Of a DNA stretch of 64,000 bases, positions 38,590-47,460 are shown in pieces (the stretch's first letter is position 1; each line of letters opens with the position of its first letter). Both the position numbers and the translations under genes were made by a program. Below the pieces are notes generated by a model that worked only from the letters and a program-made list of their open reading frames with translations, did not search any database and was not told the origin of the DNA. Origin of the DNA: Bradyrhizobium sp. LLZ17 (GTDB taxonomy: Bacteria > Pseudomonadota > Alphaproteobacteria > Rhizobiales > Xanthobacteraceae); the NCBI RefSeq assembly GCF_041200145.1, contig NZ_CP165734.1, positions 2,914,001-2,978,000 on the forward strand, read 5' to 3'.

Positions 38590-39579
38590 GTGAAAACGAG
38601 GCTTGAAACGCTGATTCTGCCGGCTGGCCCGGCCGCCGCCGAGATGGCCGCCCGGAGGCTGGCGGCCGGCGGGCTGGTCGCGTTCCCGACCGAGACGGTC
38701 TATGGACTCGGAGCGGACGCCGCCAATGCGACGGCGATCGCCCATCTCTATGCCGCCAAGGGCCGGCCGGCGTTCAATCCGCTGATCGCGCACGTCGCCG
38801 ACCTCGCGGCCGCGCAGGCGATCGGCCGGTTCGACGCGCGCGCTTTGCGGCTTGCGGAGGCGTTCTGGCCGGGGCCGCTGACGCTGGTGGTGCCGAAGAC
38901 GGAGGGCTGCCCGGTGGCTGAGCTCGCCACCGCGGGCCTCGATACGGTCGCGATCCGCATCCCGGCGCACCCGATGGCGCAGGCGATCCTGCGCGCCTTT
39001 GGCGGGGCGGTGGTGGCGCCGTCCGCAAATATCTCCGGCCACGTCTCGCCGACGCTCGCTGCCCATGTCGAAAGCGACCTTTCGGGGCGGATCGACCTGA
39101 TCGTCGATGGCGGACCGGTCGAGGTCGGCGTCGAATCAACCATCGTCGGCTGCTTCGACGCGCCAATGCTGCTGCGTCCCGGCGGACTTTCACGCGAGCG
39201 GATCGAGGCCGTGCTCGGCGCTGCCTTGGCGCGACCGCCTGCGGAAGCGGAGAGCGACAACAGCCAGCCGCTGGCGCCGGGCATGCTTGCGTCGCATTAC
39301 GCGCCGCGCGCGACCGTGCGGCTCAATGTGCGCGACATCGCCCCGGGCGAAGCGCTGCTGGCGTTCGGCCCCGCGCTTCCAACCGGCCTGGACGCTGCTT
39401 CGAGTGTCATGAATTTGTCGCCCACGGCTGATCTCGATGAAGCCGCCGCCAATCTGTTCGGCTATCTTCGGGCGCTCGATGCGAAGAGCCCGCGGGCGAT
39501 CGCGGTGATGCCGATCCCCGAGGAAGCTTTGGGCGAGGCAATCAACGACCGGCTGCGGCGGGCTGCGGTTGCGCGGTGA
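38590..39579 (+). CDS. L-threonylcarbamoyladenylate synthase (TsaC/Sua5 type)
   Basis: This 329-residue enzyme makes threonylcarbamoyl-AMP for the t6A37 modification of tRNAs. The YrdC domain shows GLVAFPTETVYGLGADA, AKGRPAFNPLIAHV, FWPGPLTLVV, VAIRIPAHP and VAPSANISGHVSPT. A linker and a Sua5 C-terminal domain follow (LAPGMLASHYAPRATVRL). It is therefore the longer Sua5 form. GTG start at 38590; an upstream ATG lies inside the tRNA. Confidence 0.93.
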   Translation: MKTRLETLILPAGPAAAEMAARRLAAGGLVAFPTETVYGLGADAANATAIAHLYAAKGRPAFNPLIAHVADLAAAQAIGRFDARALRLAEAFWPGPLTLVVPKTEGCPVAELATAGLDTVAIRIPAHPMAQAILRAFGGAVVAPSANISGHVSPTLAAHVESDLSGRIDLIVDGGPVEVGVESTIVGCFDAPMLLRPGGLSRERIEAVLGAALARPPAEAESDNSQPLAPGMLASHYAPRATVRLNVRDIAPGEALLAFGPALPTGLDAASSVMNLSPTADLDEAAANLFGYLRALDAKSPRAIAVMPIPEEALGEAINDRLRRAAVAR

Positions 39580-39595
39580 ATCAAGAGACGAGGAC

Positions 39596-41023
39596 ATGAA
39601 CATCAACAAGACTGCCACCCCTCCGCTTGCGCCCGGGCTGATCGAACAATTCCGCAAGATCGTCGGCGAGAAGCATGCGATCACCGATGCAGCCGACATC
39701 GAGGCCTATGTCACCGAGGAGCGCAATTTGTTCCACGGCCGCTCGCCGCTGGTGCTGCGTCCAGGCTCGACGGCGGAAGTCGCCGCGATCTGCAAGCTCG
39801 CCTCGGAGCATGCAATCGCGCTGGTGCCCCAGGGCGGCAATACCGGCCTCGTCGGCGGCCAGACGCCGCACAATGGCGAGGTCCTGGTGTCGCTGCGCCG
39901 CCTCGACAAGATCCGCGAAATCGACGTCGCCTCGAATACCATGACCTGCGAGGCCGGCGTGGTGCTGCAAGTCGCGCAGCAGAAGGCGGCAGACGTCGAC
40001 CGGCTGTTTCCGCTGTCGCTCGGCGCCGAAGGCAGCTGCACGATCGGCGGCAATCTCTCGACCAATGCCGGCGGCACCGCCGCGCTCGCCTACGGCGTCG
40101 CGCGCGAGATGGCGCTGGGGTTAGAGGTCGTGCTGGCCGACGGGCGCGTGCTCAACGCGCTGTCGAAACTGAAGAAGGACAACACCGGCTACAATTTGCA
40201 CAACCTCTTCATCGGCGCGGAAGGCACGCTCGGCATCATCACGGCGGCGACGCTGAAACTGTTTCCGAAGCCGCGGGCGATCGAGACCGCCTTCGCCGGG
40301 CTGAAGTCGCCGGAGGCGGCCTTGAGCCTGCTCACGATCGCGCAAAGCGAGGCCGCCAATGCGCTGACCAGCTTCGAGCTGCTGTCGGAGATGGCGGTCG
40401 ATTTCTCGATCCGCCACGGCATCGACGTGCGCGATCCGCTTCAGGCGAAGCATCCCTGGTACGTGCTGATGGAATTGTCCTCAGCCGGCGATGATGCCCG
40501 CGCGCCGCTGGAGACCATCCTGTCCCGCGCGATGGAAGACGAGATCGTCGACGACGCCGTGATAGCGGCCAATCTCAGCCAGCGCGCCGCATTCTGGAAG
40601 CTGCGCGACGAGATGTCGTCGGCGCAGAAGCCGGAGGGCGGCTCGATCAAGCACGACATCTCCGTGCCGGTCGCTGCCGTGCCCGCCTTCATCGCGGAGG
40701 CCAATGCCGCCGTGGTCAAGCTGATCCCCGGCGCACGGCCGGTGCCGTTCGGCCATCTCGGCGACGGCAATCTGCACTACAATGTCAGCCAGCCCATTGG
40801 CGCCAACACCGCGGATTACCTGGCGCGCTGGCACGAGATGAATGCCGTCGTGTTCGCGATCGTGCTGCGCATGGGCGGCTCGATCTCGGCCGAGCACGGC
40901 ATCGGCGTGCTCAAGCGCGACGAGCTGCCTGACGTCAAGGACAAGACCGCGATCGAGCTGATGCGGTCGATCAAGGCGATGCTCGATCCGCTTGGAATCA
41001 TGAACCCGGGGAAAGTGCTGTGA
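39596..41023 (+). CDS. FAD-binding 2-hydroxy acid dehydrogenase (GlcD/D2HGDH family)
   Basis: A 475-residue flavoenzyme. The PCMH-type FAD domain shows LVPQGGNTGLVGGQTP and GAEGSCTIGGNLSTNAGGTA. The C-terminal FAD-oxidase domain has the metal and substrate motif FGHLGDGNLHYN and AEHGIGVLKRDEL. The closest functional group oxidises D-2-hydroxyglutarate or D-lactate using an electron-transfer flavoprotein or quinone; the exact substrate cannot be read from sequence. GACGAGGAC precedes the ATG. The next gene starts at or within its stop. Confidence 0.9.
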   Translation: MNINKTATPPLAPGLIEQFRKIVGEKHAITDAADIEAYVTEERNLFHGRSPLVLRPGSTAEVAAICKLASEHAIALVPQGGNTGLVGGQTPHNGEVLVSLRRLDKIREIDVASNTMTCEAGVVLQVAQQKAADVDRLFPLSLGAEGSCTIGGNLSTNAGGTAALAYGVAREMALGLEVVLADGRVLNALSKLKKDNTGYNLHNLFIGAEGTLGIITAATLKLFPKPRAIETAFAGLKSPEAALSLLTIAQSEAANALTSFELLSEMAVDFSIRHGIDVRDPLQAKHPWYVLMELSSAGDDARAPLETILSRAMEDEIVDDAVIAANLSQRAAFWKLRDEMSSAQKPEGGSIKHDISVPVAAVPAFIAEANAAVVKLIPGARPVPFGHLGDGNLHYNVSQPIGANTADYLARWHEMNAVVFAIVLRMGGSISAEHGIGVLKRDELPDVKDKTAIELMRSIKAMLDPLGIMNPGKVL

Positions 41024-41031
41024 ACGTGTCT

Positions 41032-41478
41032 ATGTCCTCTGCCCTGACGATCGAGGAGATCACCGATGTCGACGTCGAGCCTGTCGTCGCGCTGTGGCAG
41101 CGCTGCGGCCTGACGCGGCCCTGGAACGATCCGCATGCCGACATCGCACTGGCGCGGCGACGCGACAATTCCACCATCATGGTCGGACGCGAGGCCGGCG
41201 CAATCGTCGCGACCGCCATGGTCGGCCATGACGGCCATCGCGGCTGGGTGTACTACGTCGCGGTCGATCCCGACTGCCGCAAGCGCGGCTACGGCCGCGT
41301 GCTCATGGCGGCGGTGGAAGACTGGCTCCGCCAGGCCGGGATTGCCAAGCTGCAGCTCCTGGTCCGGCGCGGGAACGAGCAGGCCAATGCGTTCTACGTT
41401 TCGCTCGGATTCGAGGAATCCACCTCGGTGATGTTCCAGAAGTGGCTCGACGGCCGCGATACCACTCCCAACAACTGA
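41032..41478 (+). CDS. GNAT-family acetyltransferase (YpeA-like)
   Basis: A 148-residue acetyl-CoA-dependent transferase. LTIEEITDVDVEPVVALWQR at the start and VYYVAVDPDCRKRGYGRVLM (motif A, acetyl-CoA pyrophosphate loop RKRGYG) mark the family. GIAKLQLLVRRGNEQANAFY and SLGFEE complete the fold. A GTG at 41020, overlapping the preceding stop, is an alternative start. The substrate is unknown. Confidence 0.88.
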   Translation: MSSALTIEEITDVDVEPVVALWQRCGLTRPWNDPHADIALARRRDNSTIMVGREAGAIVATAMVGHDGHRGWVYYVAVDPDCRKRGYGRVLMAAVEDWLRQAGIAKLQLLVRRGNEQANAFYVSLGFEESTSVMFQKWLDGRDTTPNN

Positions 41479-41487
41479 GATCGAGCC

Positions 41488-42069
41488 ATGACGATTTCCG
41501 ACCGCGTCCGCATCAAGGACGTCCGCGTGCTCTCGGACAACTGGACGCCACTGAAAGAGACGACGTTCGACTACCGGCGCGCCAATGGCGAATGGCAGAC
41601 CCAGCACCGCGAAACCTATGAGCGCGACAACGCCGCAGCCGTGCTGCCTTACAACCGCGTCGGGCGCACGGTGATCCTGGTGCGCCAGTTCCGGCTGCCG
41701 GTGTTTATCCGCGGCTACGACGATCTGCTGATCGAAGCCGCCGCCGGCGTGCTGGACGATGCTTCTCCCGAGGTGCGCATCCGCGCCGAAGCCGAGGAGG
41801 AAACCGGCTATCGCCTGCACCACGTCCACAAGGTGTTCGAGGCGTTCATGAGCCCCGGCGCCATCACCGAGAAGCTGCATTTCTTCGTCGCCGAATACGA
41901 GCCGGAGATGCGGGTCAGCGACGGCGGCGGCCTGGAGCATGAGGGCGAGGACATCGAGGTGATCGAGCTCGGCATCGACGAAGCGCTCGCCATGATCGCC
42001 GACGGACGCATTATCGACGCCAAGGCGATCATGCTGCTGCAATACGCAGCGCTGCATCTGTTTCGGTAG
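41488..42069 (+). CDS. Nudix hydrolase, NudK (GDP-mannose pyrophosphatase)-like
   Basis: A 193-residue Nudix enzyme. VRVLSDNWTPLKETTFDYRR at the start and ILVRQFRLPVFI are typical of the NudK/ADP-sugar group. The Nudix box (GVLDDASPEVRIRAEAEEET) keeps the EAEEETGY metal-binding core but has Ser where the first conserved Glu usually stands. EGEDIEVIEL near the end is a family motif. It follows the GNAT gene by nine bases. Confidence 0.87.
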   Translation: MTISDRVRIKDVRVLSDNWTPLKETTFDYRRANGEWQTQHRETYERDNAAAVLPYNRVGRTVILVRQFRLPVFIRGYDDLLIEAAAGVLDDASPEVRIRAEAEEETGYRLHHVHKVFEAFMSPGAITEKLHFFVAEYEPEMRVSDGGGLEHEGEDIEVIELGIDEALAMIADGRIIDAKAIMLLQYAALHLFR

Positions 42070-42086
42070 GCGCAGCTGCCTTCTTC

Positions 42087-42113
42087 CCTTCTCCCCCCGT
42101 GGGAGAAGGGAAA
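42087..42113. repeat. Short inverted repeat, possible terminator
   Basis: cccttctccc...gggagaaggg forms a strong hairpin 18 bases after the Nudix stop. It has no T-run on the plus strand, but the minus strand has one beyond it. Similar hairpins are dispersed in Rhizobiales genomes. Confidence 0.45.
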
Positions 42114-42228
42114 AACCAACGCAATCCGCTCTAATATGCCTGCAATTCTGACCTGCGCCGCAACGCCCGCTGTTGAGCTAGCCACCGACTATCTCTAATC
42201 TGGACTCGACAAACCAGGAGACGCGCCC

Positions 42229-43158
42229 ATGTCCGCTCCGCGCGACGATGAATTCGGCTTTGCGCCCGACTACGACGCCCCCGTCCCCTACATGCAGCGC
42301 ACGCGCGACTATTATGCGGCGATCGGCTACACCACGCCGTATCGCTGGGCGCATTACACCGAGGCGCCGTTCCAGCCGCTGACGAAGAAGCTTTCGCAAT
42401 CCAGGATCACCCTCATCACAACGGCTGCGCCGTATGATCCGGCCAAGGGCGACCAGGGACCCGGCGCGGCGTACAATGGCGGCGCCAAATTCTACCAGGT
42501 CTATGACGGCGACACCGCGAAACAGCACGACCTTCGTATCTCGCACATCGGCTACGATCGCAAGCACACCACGGCCACGGACAACGGCACCTGGTTTCCG
42601 CTGCCGCAGCTCCTGAAAGCCTCCGCCGCCGGGCGCATCGGCGAAGTGGCCCCGCGCTTCTTCGGCGCGCCGACCAATCGAAGCCACCGCGTCACGCTCG
42701 ATATCGACGCGCCGGAAATCCTGGCGCGCTGCCTTGCTGACAAGGTCGACGCCGCCGTGCTGGTGCCGAACTGCCCGGTGTGCCACCAGACCACGGCGCT
42801 GGTGGCGCGGCATCTCGAGGCCCATGGAATTCCGACCGTAGTGATGGGCTGCGCCAAGGACATCATCGAGCACGCCGCCGTGCCGCGGTTCCTGTTCTCG
42901 GAGTTCCCGCTCGGCAATTCCGCCGGCAAGCCGCACGATCTCGCCTCGCAGGCGCAGACATTGGAGCTGGCGCTAAAACTGCTGGAGGCCGCGAGCGGCC
43001 CGCAGACCACCATGCAATCGCCGCTGCGCTGGAGCGAGGACGCCTCCTGGAAGCTCGACTACAACAATGTCGCGCAGATGAGCCCGGAAGAGCTGGCGCG
43101 GCGGCGCGCCGAATTCGACAAGCAGAAGGAGATCGCGCGCGGCAATCGCGCCGCCTGA
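42229..43158 (+). CDS. Glycine/sarcosine/betaine reductase component B-like protein
   Basis: A 309-residue protein resembling the GrdB/PrdB family by its C-terminal Rossmann-like segment DAAVLVPNCPVCHQTTALVA followed by RHLEAHGIPTVVMGCAKDII. Cys residues stand in the CPVC motif where anaerobic relatives carry selenocysteine nearby. No GrdA/GrdC partners are present, and the organism type is aerobic, so true glycine reductase activity is unlikely. It precedes a CoA-transferase gene by 36 bases. Role unknown. Confidence 0.65.
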   Translation: MSAPRDDEFGFAPDYDAPVPYMQRTRDYYAAIGYTTPYRWAHYTEAPFQPLTKKLSQSRITLITTAAPYDPAKGDQGPGAAYNGGAKFYQVYDGDTAKQHDLRISHIGYDRKHTTATDNGTWFPLPQLLKASAAGRIGEVAPRFFGAPTNRSHRVTLDIDAPEILARCLADKVDAAVLVPNCPVCHQTTALVARHLEAHGIPTVVMGCAKDIIEHAAVPRFLFSEFPLGNSAGKPHDLASQAQTLELALKLLEAASGPQTTMQSPLRWSEDASWKLDYNNVAQMSPEELARRRAEFDKQKEIARGNRAA

Positions 43159-43194
43159 CGTCCTCCAGCAACAAACAACATCGGGGAGAGAGAC

Positions 43195-44388
43195 GTGACG
43201 CGACCGTTCGAGGGCGTGAAGATCCTGGATTTCACGCAAGTGCTGGCCGGCCCCTATGCGAGTTACCAGCTTGCATTGCTCGGTGCCGACGTCATCAAGG
43301 TCGAACGGCGCGAGGGCGAGGATATGCGCCGCACGCCGCTGTCGCGCGAATGGGCCGATCGCGGGCTCGCCCCTGCCTTCCAGGCCATCAACGGCAACAA
43401 GCGCAGCCTGACGCTCGACCTGCAAAAGCCCGATGCGATCGCCGTCGTGAAGAGGCTGGCCGCGCAGGTCGACGTCGTCATGGAGAACTTCCGCCCCGGC
43501 GTGATGGACAAGCTCGGCATCGGCTATGAGGCGCTGTCCGCGGTCAACCCGAAGCTGATCTACTGCGCGGTGTCCGGCTTCGGCCAGACCGGCCCGGATC
43601 GCCTGCGGCCCGGCTATGACGGCAAGATGCAGGCGTTGTCCGGCATCATGGCGATCACAGGCCATCCCGAGACCGGGCCGACGCGCGCGGGCTTTGCGGT
43701 GTGCGACGTGCTGTCGGGCGCCACCGCCGCGTTCGGCGTATCGAGCGCGCTGTACCAGCGCGACCGCACCGGCAAGGGCCAGCTCATTGACGTCTCGATG
43801 CTGGAAGCCACGATGGCGTTTCTATCGGGGCAAATCGCCGATTGGTCGGTCGCCGGCCACCGCCAGCAGCTGTCCGGCAATCAGGCGGTGAGCCGCAAGA
43901 CCACCGCCAATCTCTTCAAGGCCGGCGACGGTTACATCCTGCTCGCCGTCAACAACGAGAAGCAGTATCGCGCGCTGATGTCCGCGCTCGGCCGCGAGGA
44001 CACGCTGTCCGATCCGCGCTTTGCCGACTGGTTCTCGCGCAACGAGAACGAGCCGGCTCTGCGCGCCATCATCGAGGAAGCGCTCGCAGCAAGGCCAGCG
44101 CGCGAATGGGAGGCGATTTTGGAAGATTCCGGCGCGCCCTGCGCCAGCATCTGGAAGATCGAGGAGATCATCGATCATCCGCAGATCAAGGCGCGCGGAG
44201 CGATCCAGGAGCTGGACACCCCCTACGGCCGACTGCGCTTTGCCGGCAGCGGATTCAAGCTCGCGCATGGCGGCGGCAGGCTCGACCGGATGGCGCCGGA
44301 ATTGGGCGCGGATACCGATGCGGTGCTGAGCGAACTCGGCTTTGATGCGGCGGACATTGCGGAGTTGAGGGCAAGGGAGATCGTGTGA
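43195..44388 (+). CDS. Class III CoA-transferase (CaiB/BaiF family)
   Basis: A 397-residue enzyme that moves CoA between carboxylic acids. The start FEGVKILDFTQVLAGPYASY, the ADVIKVERREGEDMRR segment with Glu-Gly, INGNKRSLTLDL, MENFRPGVMDKLGIGYEAL, and GQTGPDRLRPGYD (catalytic Asp region) are family signatures. GGGGAGAGAG precedes the GTG start. The acid substrate is not evident; co-location with the GrdB-like gene suggests a joint pathway. Confidence 0.9.
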   Translation: MTRPFEGVKILDFTQVLAGPYASYQLALLGADVIKVERREGEDMRRTPLSREWADRGLAPAFQAINGNKRSLTLDLQKPDAIAVVKRLAAQVDVVMENFRPGVMDKLGIGYEALSAVNPKLIYCAVSGFGQTGPDRLRPGYDGKMQALSGIMAITGHPETGPTRAGFAVCDVLSGATAAFGVSSALYQRDRTGKGQLIDVSMLEATMAFLSGQIADWSVAGHRQQLSGNQAVSRKTTANLFKAGDGYILLAVNNEKQYRALMSALGREDTLSDPRFADWFSRNENEPALRAIIEEALAARPAREWEAILEDSGAPCASIWKIEEIIDHPQIKARGAIQELDTPYGRLRFAGSGFKLAHGGGRLDRMAPELGADTDAVLSELGFDAADIAELRAREIV

Positions 44389-44494
44389 GGGCGGCGCGAC
44401 AAACTCCAACGTCCTCCCGGATCTGCTCTCGCTCTGACAAGGCTTCGCGTTGGAGCTCGCTTGTCCCGGACGACACGGTGCTCTGTGGCCACGA

Positions 44495-45253
44495 CTAAAA
44501 CAGCGACCCCTGCCCGTCATCCGCCGAACCGGCTGCCGCCTTGCGCATCACCTTCTTCGGCTTCAACGCCTCGACCTCCATCTCCTCCGCGCTGATCGGC
44601 AGCAATAGCTGCTCGTCGTCATTGGCGACACGGTTGACGCGGGTGGACACGGGGTGCCAGGCGAATTCGCCGATGCGCGGCGCGGTCATCAGCGGCAGGA
44701 CCGCATCGATCTCGTCGCCGCGGGTGTCGAGCCAACGTTCGAGATCGCGCGGGCTGATGGTCACGGGCACGCGGTCATGCAGCGCGGCGAGATCCTCGCT
44801 CGCCGCCGCCGTGACGATTGCGACCGTGTCGACCTCCTCGCCGTTCGGCCCGGCCCAAGTCTCGAAAATCGCAGCGAAGCCGAGCGGCGCGCCGTCGGCG
44901 CGATGGATGAAGAAGGGCTGCTTGCGGCCGTCGACGGCCTTCCACTCGTAATAGCCGTCGGCCGGGATCACGCCGCGGCGCCGGCGAATGGCGTTCTTGA
45001 ACGCGGGCTTGTCCAGCACCGTCTCGGAGCGGGCGTTGATCAGCAAGGTAAAGCCGCGGGGATCCTTGGCCCAGGTCGGCAGCAAGCCCCAGCGCATCAG
45101 GCGGAAATGGCGAGCGCCGTTCTCGACCAGCACGACTGGAATCGGTTGTGTCGGGGCCACATTGTACCGGGGCGGGAAATTCGGCTGCTCGATATAGCCA
45201 AACAGTTGCCGTAAAGCCGCGGGGGCCGAAGTTATGACGAAGCGTCCACACAT
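44495..45253 (-). CDS. YedK/HMCES-family abasic-site-shielding protein
   Basis: A 252-residue SRAP-domain protein that forms a covalent link to abasic sites in single-stranded DNA. Cys2 (MCGRF) is the nucleophile after Met removal. RYNVAPTQPIPVV, LLINARSETV, RRGVIPADGYYEWK (active Glu) and FAWHPVSTRVN (active His) are present. GSADDGQGSLF is a disordered tail of a type seen in other members. Confidence 0.93.
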   Translation of the reverse strand: MCGRFVITSAPAALRQLFGYIEQPNFPPRYNVAPTQPIPVVLVENGARHFRLMRWGLLPTWAKDPRGFTLLINARSETVLDKPAFKNAIRRRRGVIPADGYYEWKAVDGRKQPFFIHRADGAPLGFAAIFETWAGPNGEEVDTVAIVTAAASEDLAALHDRVPVTISPRDLERWLDTRGDEIDAVLPLMTAPRIGEFAWHPVSTRVNRVANDDEQLLLPISAEEMEVEALKPKKVMRKAAAGSADDGQGSLF

Positions 45254-45316
45254 CCTTGGCCGTCCATATAGGGTCCGTTCAGGTCCTTTTAACCCCCAAC
45301 GTTAACACTGCGGCGG

Positions 45317-45817
45317 ATGAGCTCAACGGTCTCCCAAGCCGCCCGGACGCATGGACAGACGGGGCCCGAGGCCGCGGCCTGGGCTGAGCGGCTGCGCGTG
45401 GCCAACATCAATCCGCGGACCGGGCTTGCCACCGACTATCTCAACCATTTCAATGAAGCCGTGATGCTGCTCGAAATGGTGCCGGACATGCCGGAATGCG
45501 CCGAAGATTTCTTGACCTGGTCGCCACTGTCCTACGCCGAGCACTTCACCGCCTCGAATTTCAAGGCGCGCGATCTCGCCATCGAAGCCTATGAGAAGGC
45601 CGAGCCGTCCGTGCGCGCCCAGTTCGACCATCTCACCGATACCATGACGTCGATCCTGACCGCGGTCGGCTCGGCCATGTGCGATGTCGAGAAGGACACG
45701 ACCCGCGTCCGGCTCGCTGAGCAAGCTACCCTCTGGGTCAAGCCGCTGATCGCGGCCTGCGGCGGCATCATCAATGGCGGCGCGGAGGCCGACATCGACA
45801 CCATCATGGCGAATTGA
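45317..45817 (+). CDS. Conserved hypothetical protein
   Basis: A 166-residue soluble, helical protein. Notable parts are LRVANINPRTGLATDYLNHF, NEAVMLLEMVPDMPECAEDF and YAEHFTASNFKARDLAIEAY, with CDVEKDTTRVRLAEQATLWV near the end. No signal or membrane segment. The regular helices and absence of low complexity suggest a folded, conserved protein; I do not recognise the family. It is divergent from the YedK-type gene. Confidence 0.7.
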   Translation: MSSTVSQAARTHGQTGPEAAAWAERLRVANINPRTGLATDYLNHFNEAVMLLEMVPDMPECAEDFLTWSPLSYAEHFTASNFKARDLAIEAYEKAEPSVRAQFDHLTDTMTSILTAVGSAMCDVEKDTTRVRLAEQATLWVKPLIAACGGIINGGAEADIDTIMAN

Positions 45818-45837
45818 GCTCTGGGGAGGTGACGAGA

Positions 45838-46272
45838 ATGGCCCCGGTCGTCCAGCCCAGCCATCCCCAGCTCGCCGTCTCGGCCGCCATTTTTCGTGAC
45901 GGCAAAGTGCTGCTGGTCCGCCGTGCCCGCTCGCCCGCAAAGGGGTTTTATTCGCTCCCCGGCGGCCGGGTCGAGTTCGGCGAATCGCTGCAGCAGGCGC
46001 TGGCGCGCGAGGTCGATGAGGAGACGGGGCTCGGCATCGAGATCATCGGCCTTGCCGGCTGGCGTGAGGTGCTGCCGGCCGCACCCGGCGCCGGCCATTA
46101 CCTGATCATGTCCTTTGCCGCTCGCTGGACGGCCAGGGAGCCGGTCCTGAACGACGAGCTCGACGATGTCCGCTGGGTCGCACCGGACGCACTGGCCAGC
46201 CTGGGCGACCTCCAGCTGACGGGGGGCCTCGAGGAGGTCATCCAGTCCGCCCACCGCCTGATCGCACCCTGA
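45838..46272 (+). CDS. Nudix hydrolase
   Basis: A 144-residue hydrolase with a perfect Nudix box: GGRVEFGESLQQALAREVDE followed by ETGL. HPQLAVSAAIFRDGKVLLVR at the start and DELDDVRWVAPDAL near the end are typical of the ADP-ribose pyrophosphatase/MutT-like group. GGGGAGGTGA precedes the ATG. The substrate is unknown. Probably co-transcribed with the preceding gene (20-base gap). Confidence 0.9.
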   Translation: MAPVVQPSHPQLAVSAAIFRDGKVLLVRRARSPAKGFYSLPGGRVEFGESLQQALAREVDEETGLGIEIIGLAGWREVLPAAPGAGHYLIMSFAARWTAREPVLNDELDDVRWVAPDALASLGDLQLTGGLEEVIQSAHRLIAP

Positions 46273-46326
46273 CGGCCGTTCCCGCCCGCCTTGCGTCCAT
46301 CGTCCCGAGGAGGCATACAGCGGCCG

Positions 46327-46704
46327 ATGTCCACGCGATTTCTGGCCATTTTTGCCCTGATTCTCGCCTGCGCCTCCGCGCCCGCCCGGGCCCAGGACGT
46401 GGCGGCGCCGTTCGACGCCGATTTGCAACGGTTGGCCGAGATCCTGGGCGGCCTGCATTATCTGCGCGGCATCTGCGGCTCCAACGAAGGCAACAAATGG
46501 CGCAGCGAGATGCAGGCATTGATCGATGCCGAAACGCCCGCCGGCGAGCGCCGCACCCGCATGATCGCCGGCTTCAACCGCGGCTATAACGGCTTTCAGC
46601 AGACCTACCGGAGCTGCACGCCGGCCGCGACCGTCGCAATCCGCCGCTACATCGAAGAAGGCTCGAAGATTTCTCGGGATCTCACGGCGCGTTACGCGAA
46701 CTGA
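46327..46704 (+). CDS. Exported TIGR02301-family protein
   Basis: A 125-residue protein with a signal peptide (MSTRFLAIFALILACASAPA, cut after ARA). The mature part reads LQRLAEILGGLHYLRGICGS, NEGNKWRSEMQALIDAETPA, GERRTRMIAGFNRGYNGFQQ and has two Cys (ICGS, SCTP) that can pair. This matches a family found only in Rhizobiales and relatives. Function unknown. Confidence 0.8.
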   Translation: MSTRFLAIFALILACASAPARAQDVAAPFDADLQRLAEILGGLHYLRGICGSNEGNKWRSEMQALIDAETPAGERRTRMIAGFNRGYNGFQQTYRSCTPAATVAIRRYIEEGSKISRDLTARYAN

Positions 46705-46846
46705 GACGCGCGAAGGAACCCTGTCATCGTCTTTGTTCACAGCCGTTAACCGTTCTTAAAGATGTGGCCTAGCGGGCGTTAACGCGCGTGCTACACCTCT
46801 CGAACAGCGCATCGCCGTGGATCGCGCCCCAGCCCTAACGAGTTTC

Positions 46847-47113
46847 ATGAGCCATTCAGTGTCCTACGCCCCCGCACGCGCGCCGCTGCCCGATCACGAG
46901 CAGAAACAGGCCGCGCTGAGCTATCTCAACGAAGCCTGGGCCGAGGCGCGCCATGACGGCGTCGACGGCGATTGCCTGGCGCAGGCCAGCCTGTTCGCGG
47001 CGCTGGCCGAACTCGTCGGCACCTATGGCGAAGACGCGGTGGCGAAGTTCGTCGAGGGATTTCCCGGGCGCATCCGTAACGGCGAGTTCTCGGTCGACAT
47101 CTCCCGGCAATAG
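46847..47113 (+). CDS. Conserved hypothetical protein
   Basis: An 88-residue soluble protein: QKQAALSYLNEAWAEARHDG, DCLAQASLFAALAELVGTYG, EDAVAKFVEGFPGRIRNGEF. It is helical with no signal. A GTG at 46817 would add ten residues. The end pattern EDAVAKFVEGFPGRI looks conserved, but I do not know the family. Confidence 0.65.
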   Translation: MSHSVSYAPARAPLPDHEQKQAALSYLNEAWAEARHDGVDGDCLAQASLFAALAELVGTYGEDAVAKFVEGFPGRIRNGEFSVDISRQ

Positions 47114-47131
47114 CCCTCGGTTCCCTGTCCG

Positions 47132-47449
47132 TTACGGCTCGACCTTGAGCGTCGCTTTCATATTGGGATGAAAGCGACAGTAGTATTCGACCGTCCCCAC
47201 CTTCTTCACGACCGTCGTCGCTGATTTCTTCGCCGGCAGGTTCACGTCGAAATCGCCGTTCCTCGCGGTTGCGGTGTGGGCGAAGACGTCCTTGTTGATC
47301 CACTCGATCGTATCGCCGACCTTCACCGAGACTTCGGCCGGCGATATCTCCAGATTCTCCATCGTGATCTGAATTGTCGCGGCGTGTGCCGGGACGAGCA
47401 TCGTTGCGAACACGATCGCTGTCATCATCGAAGACAACCGTCCCGGCAT
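47132..47449 (-). CDS. Periplasmic cupredoxin (type I copper protein)
   Basis: A 105-residue protein with a signal peptide ending at AHA. The plastocyanin-like fold shows ISPAEVSVKVGDTIEWINKD and copper ligands His in FAHTA and Cys, His and Met in YYCRFHPNM. It may carry electrons in the periplasm. It follows a DUF4142 gene by 11 bases and lies downstream of an ECF sigma gene, so all three probably respond to one signal. Confidence 0.88.
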   Translation of the reverse strand: MPGRLSSMMTAIVFATMLVPAHAATIQITMENLEISPAEVSVKVGDTIEWINKDVFAHTATARNGDFDVNLPAKKSATTVVKKVGTVEYYCRFHPNMKATLKVEP

Positions 47450-47460
47450 TCTCTTCTCCC

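Noticed and set aside
45589..46740. Minus-strand 383-codon frame over three plus-strand genes
   Set aside because: It spans several genes with clear motifs on the other strand, including a perfect Nudix box.
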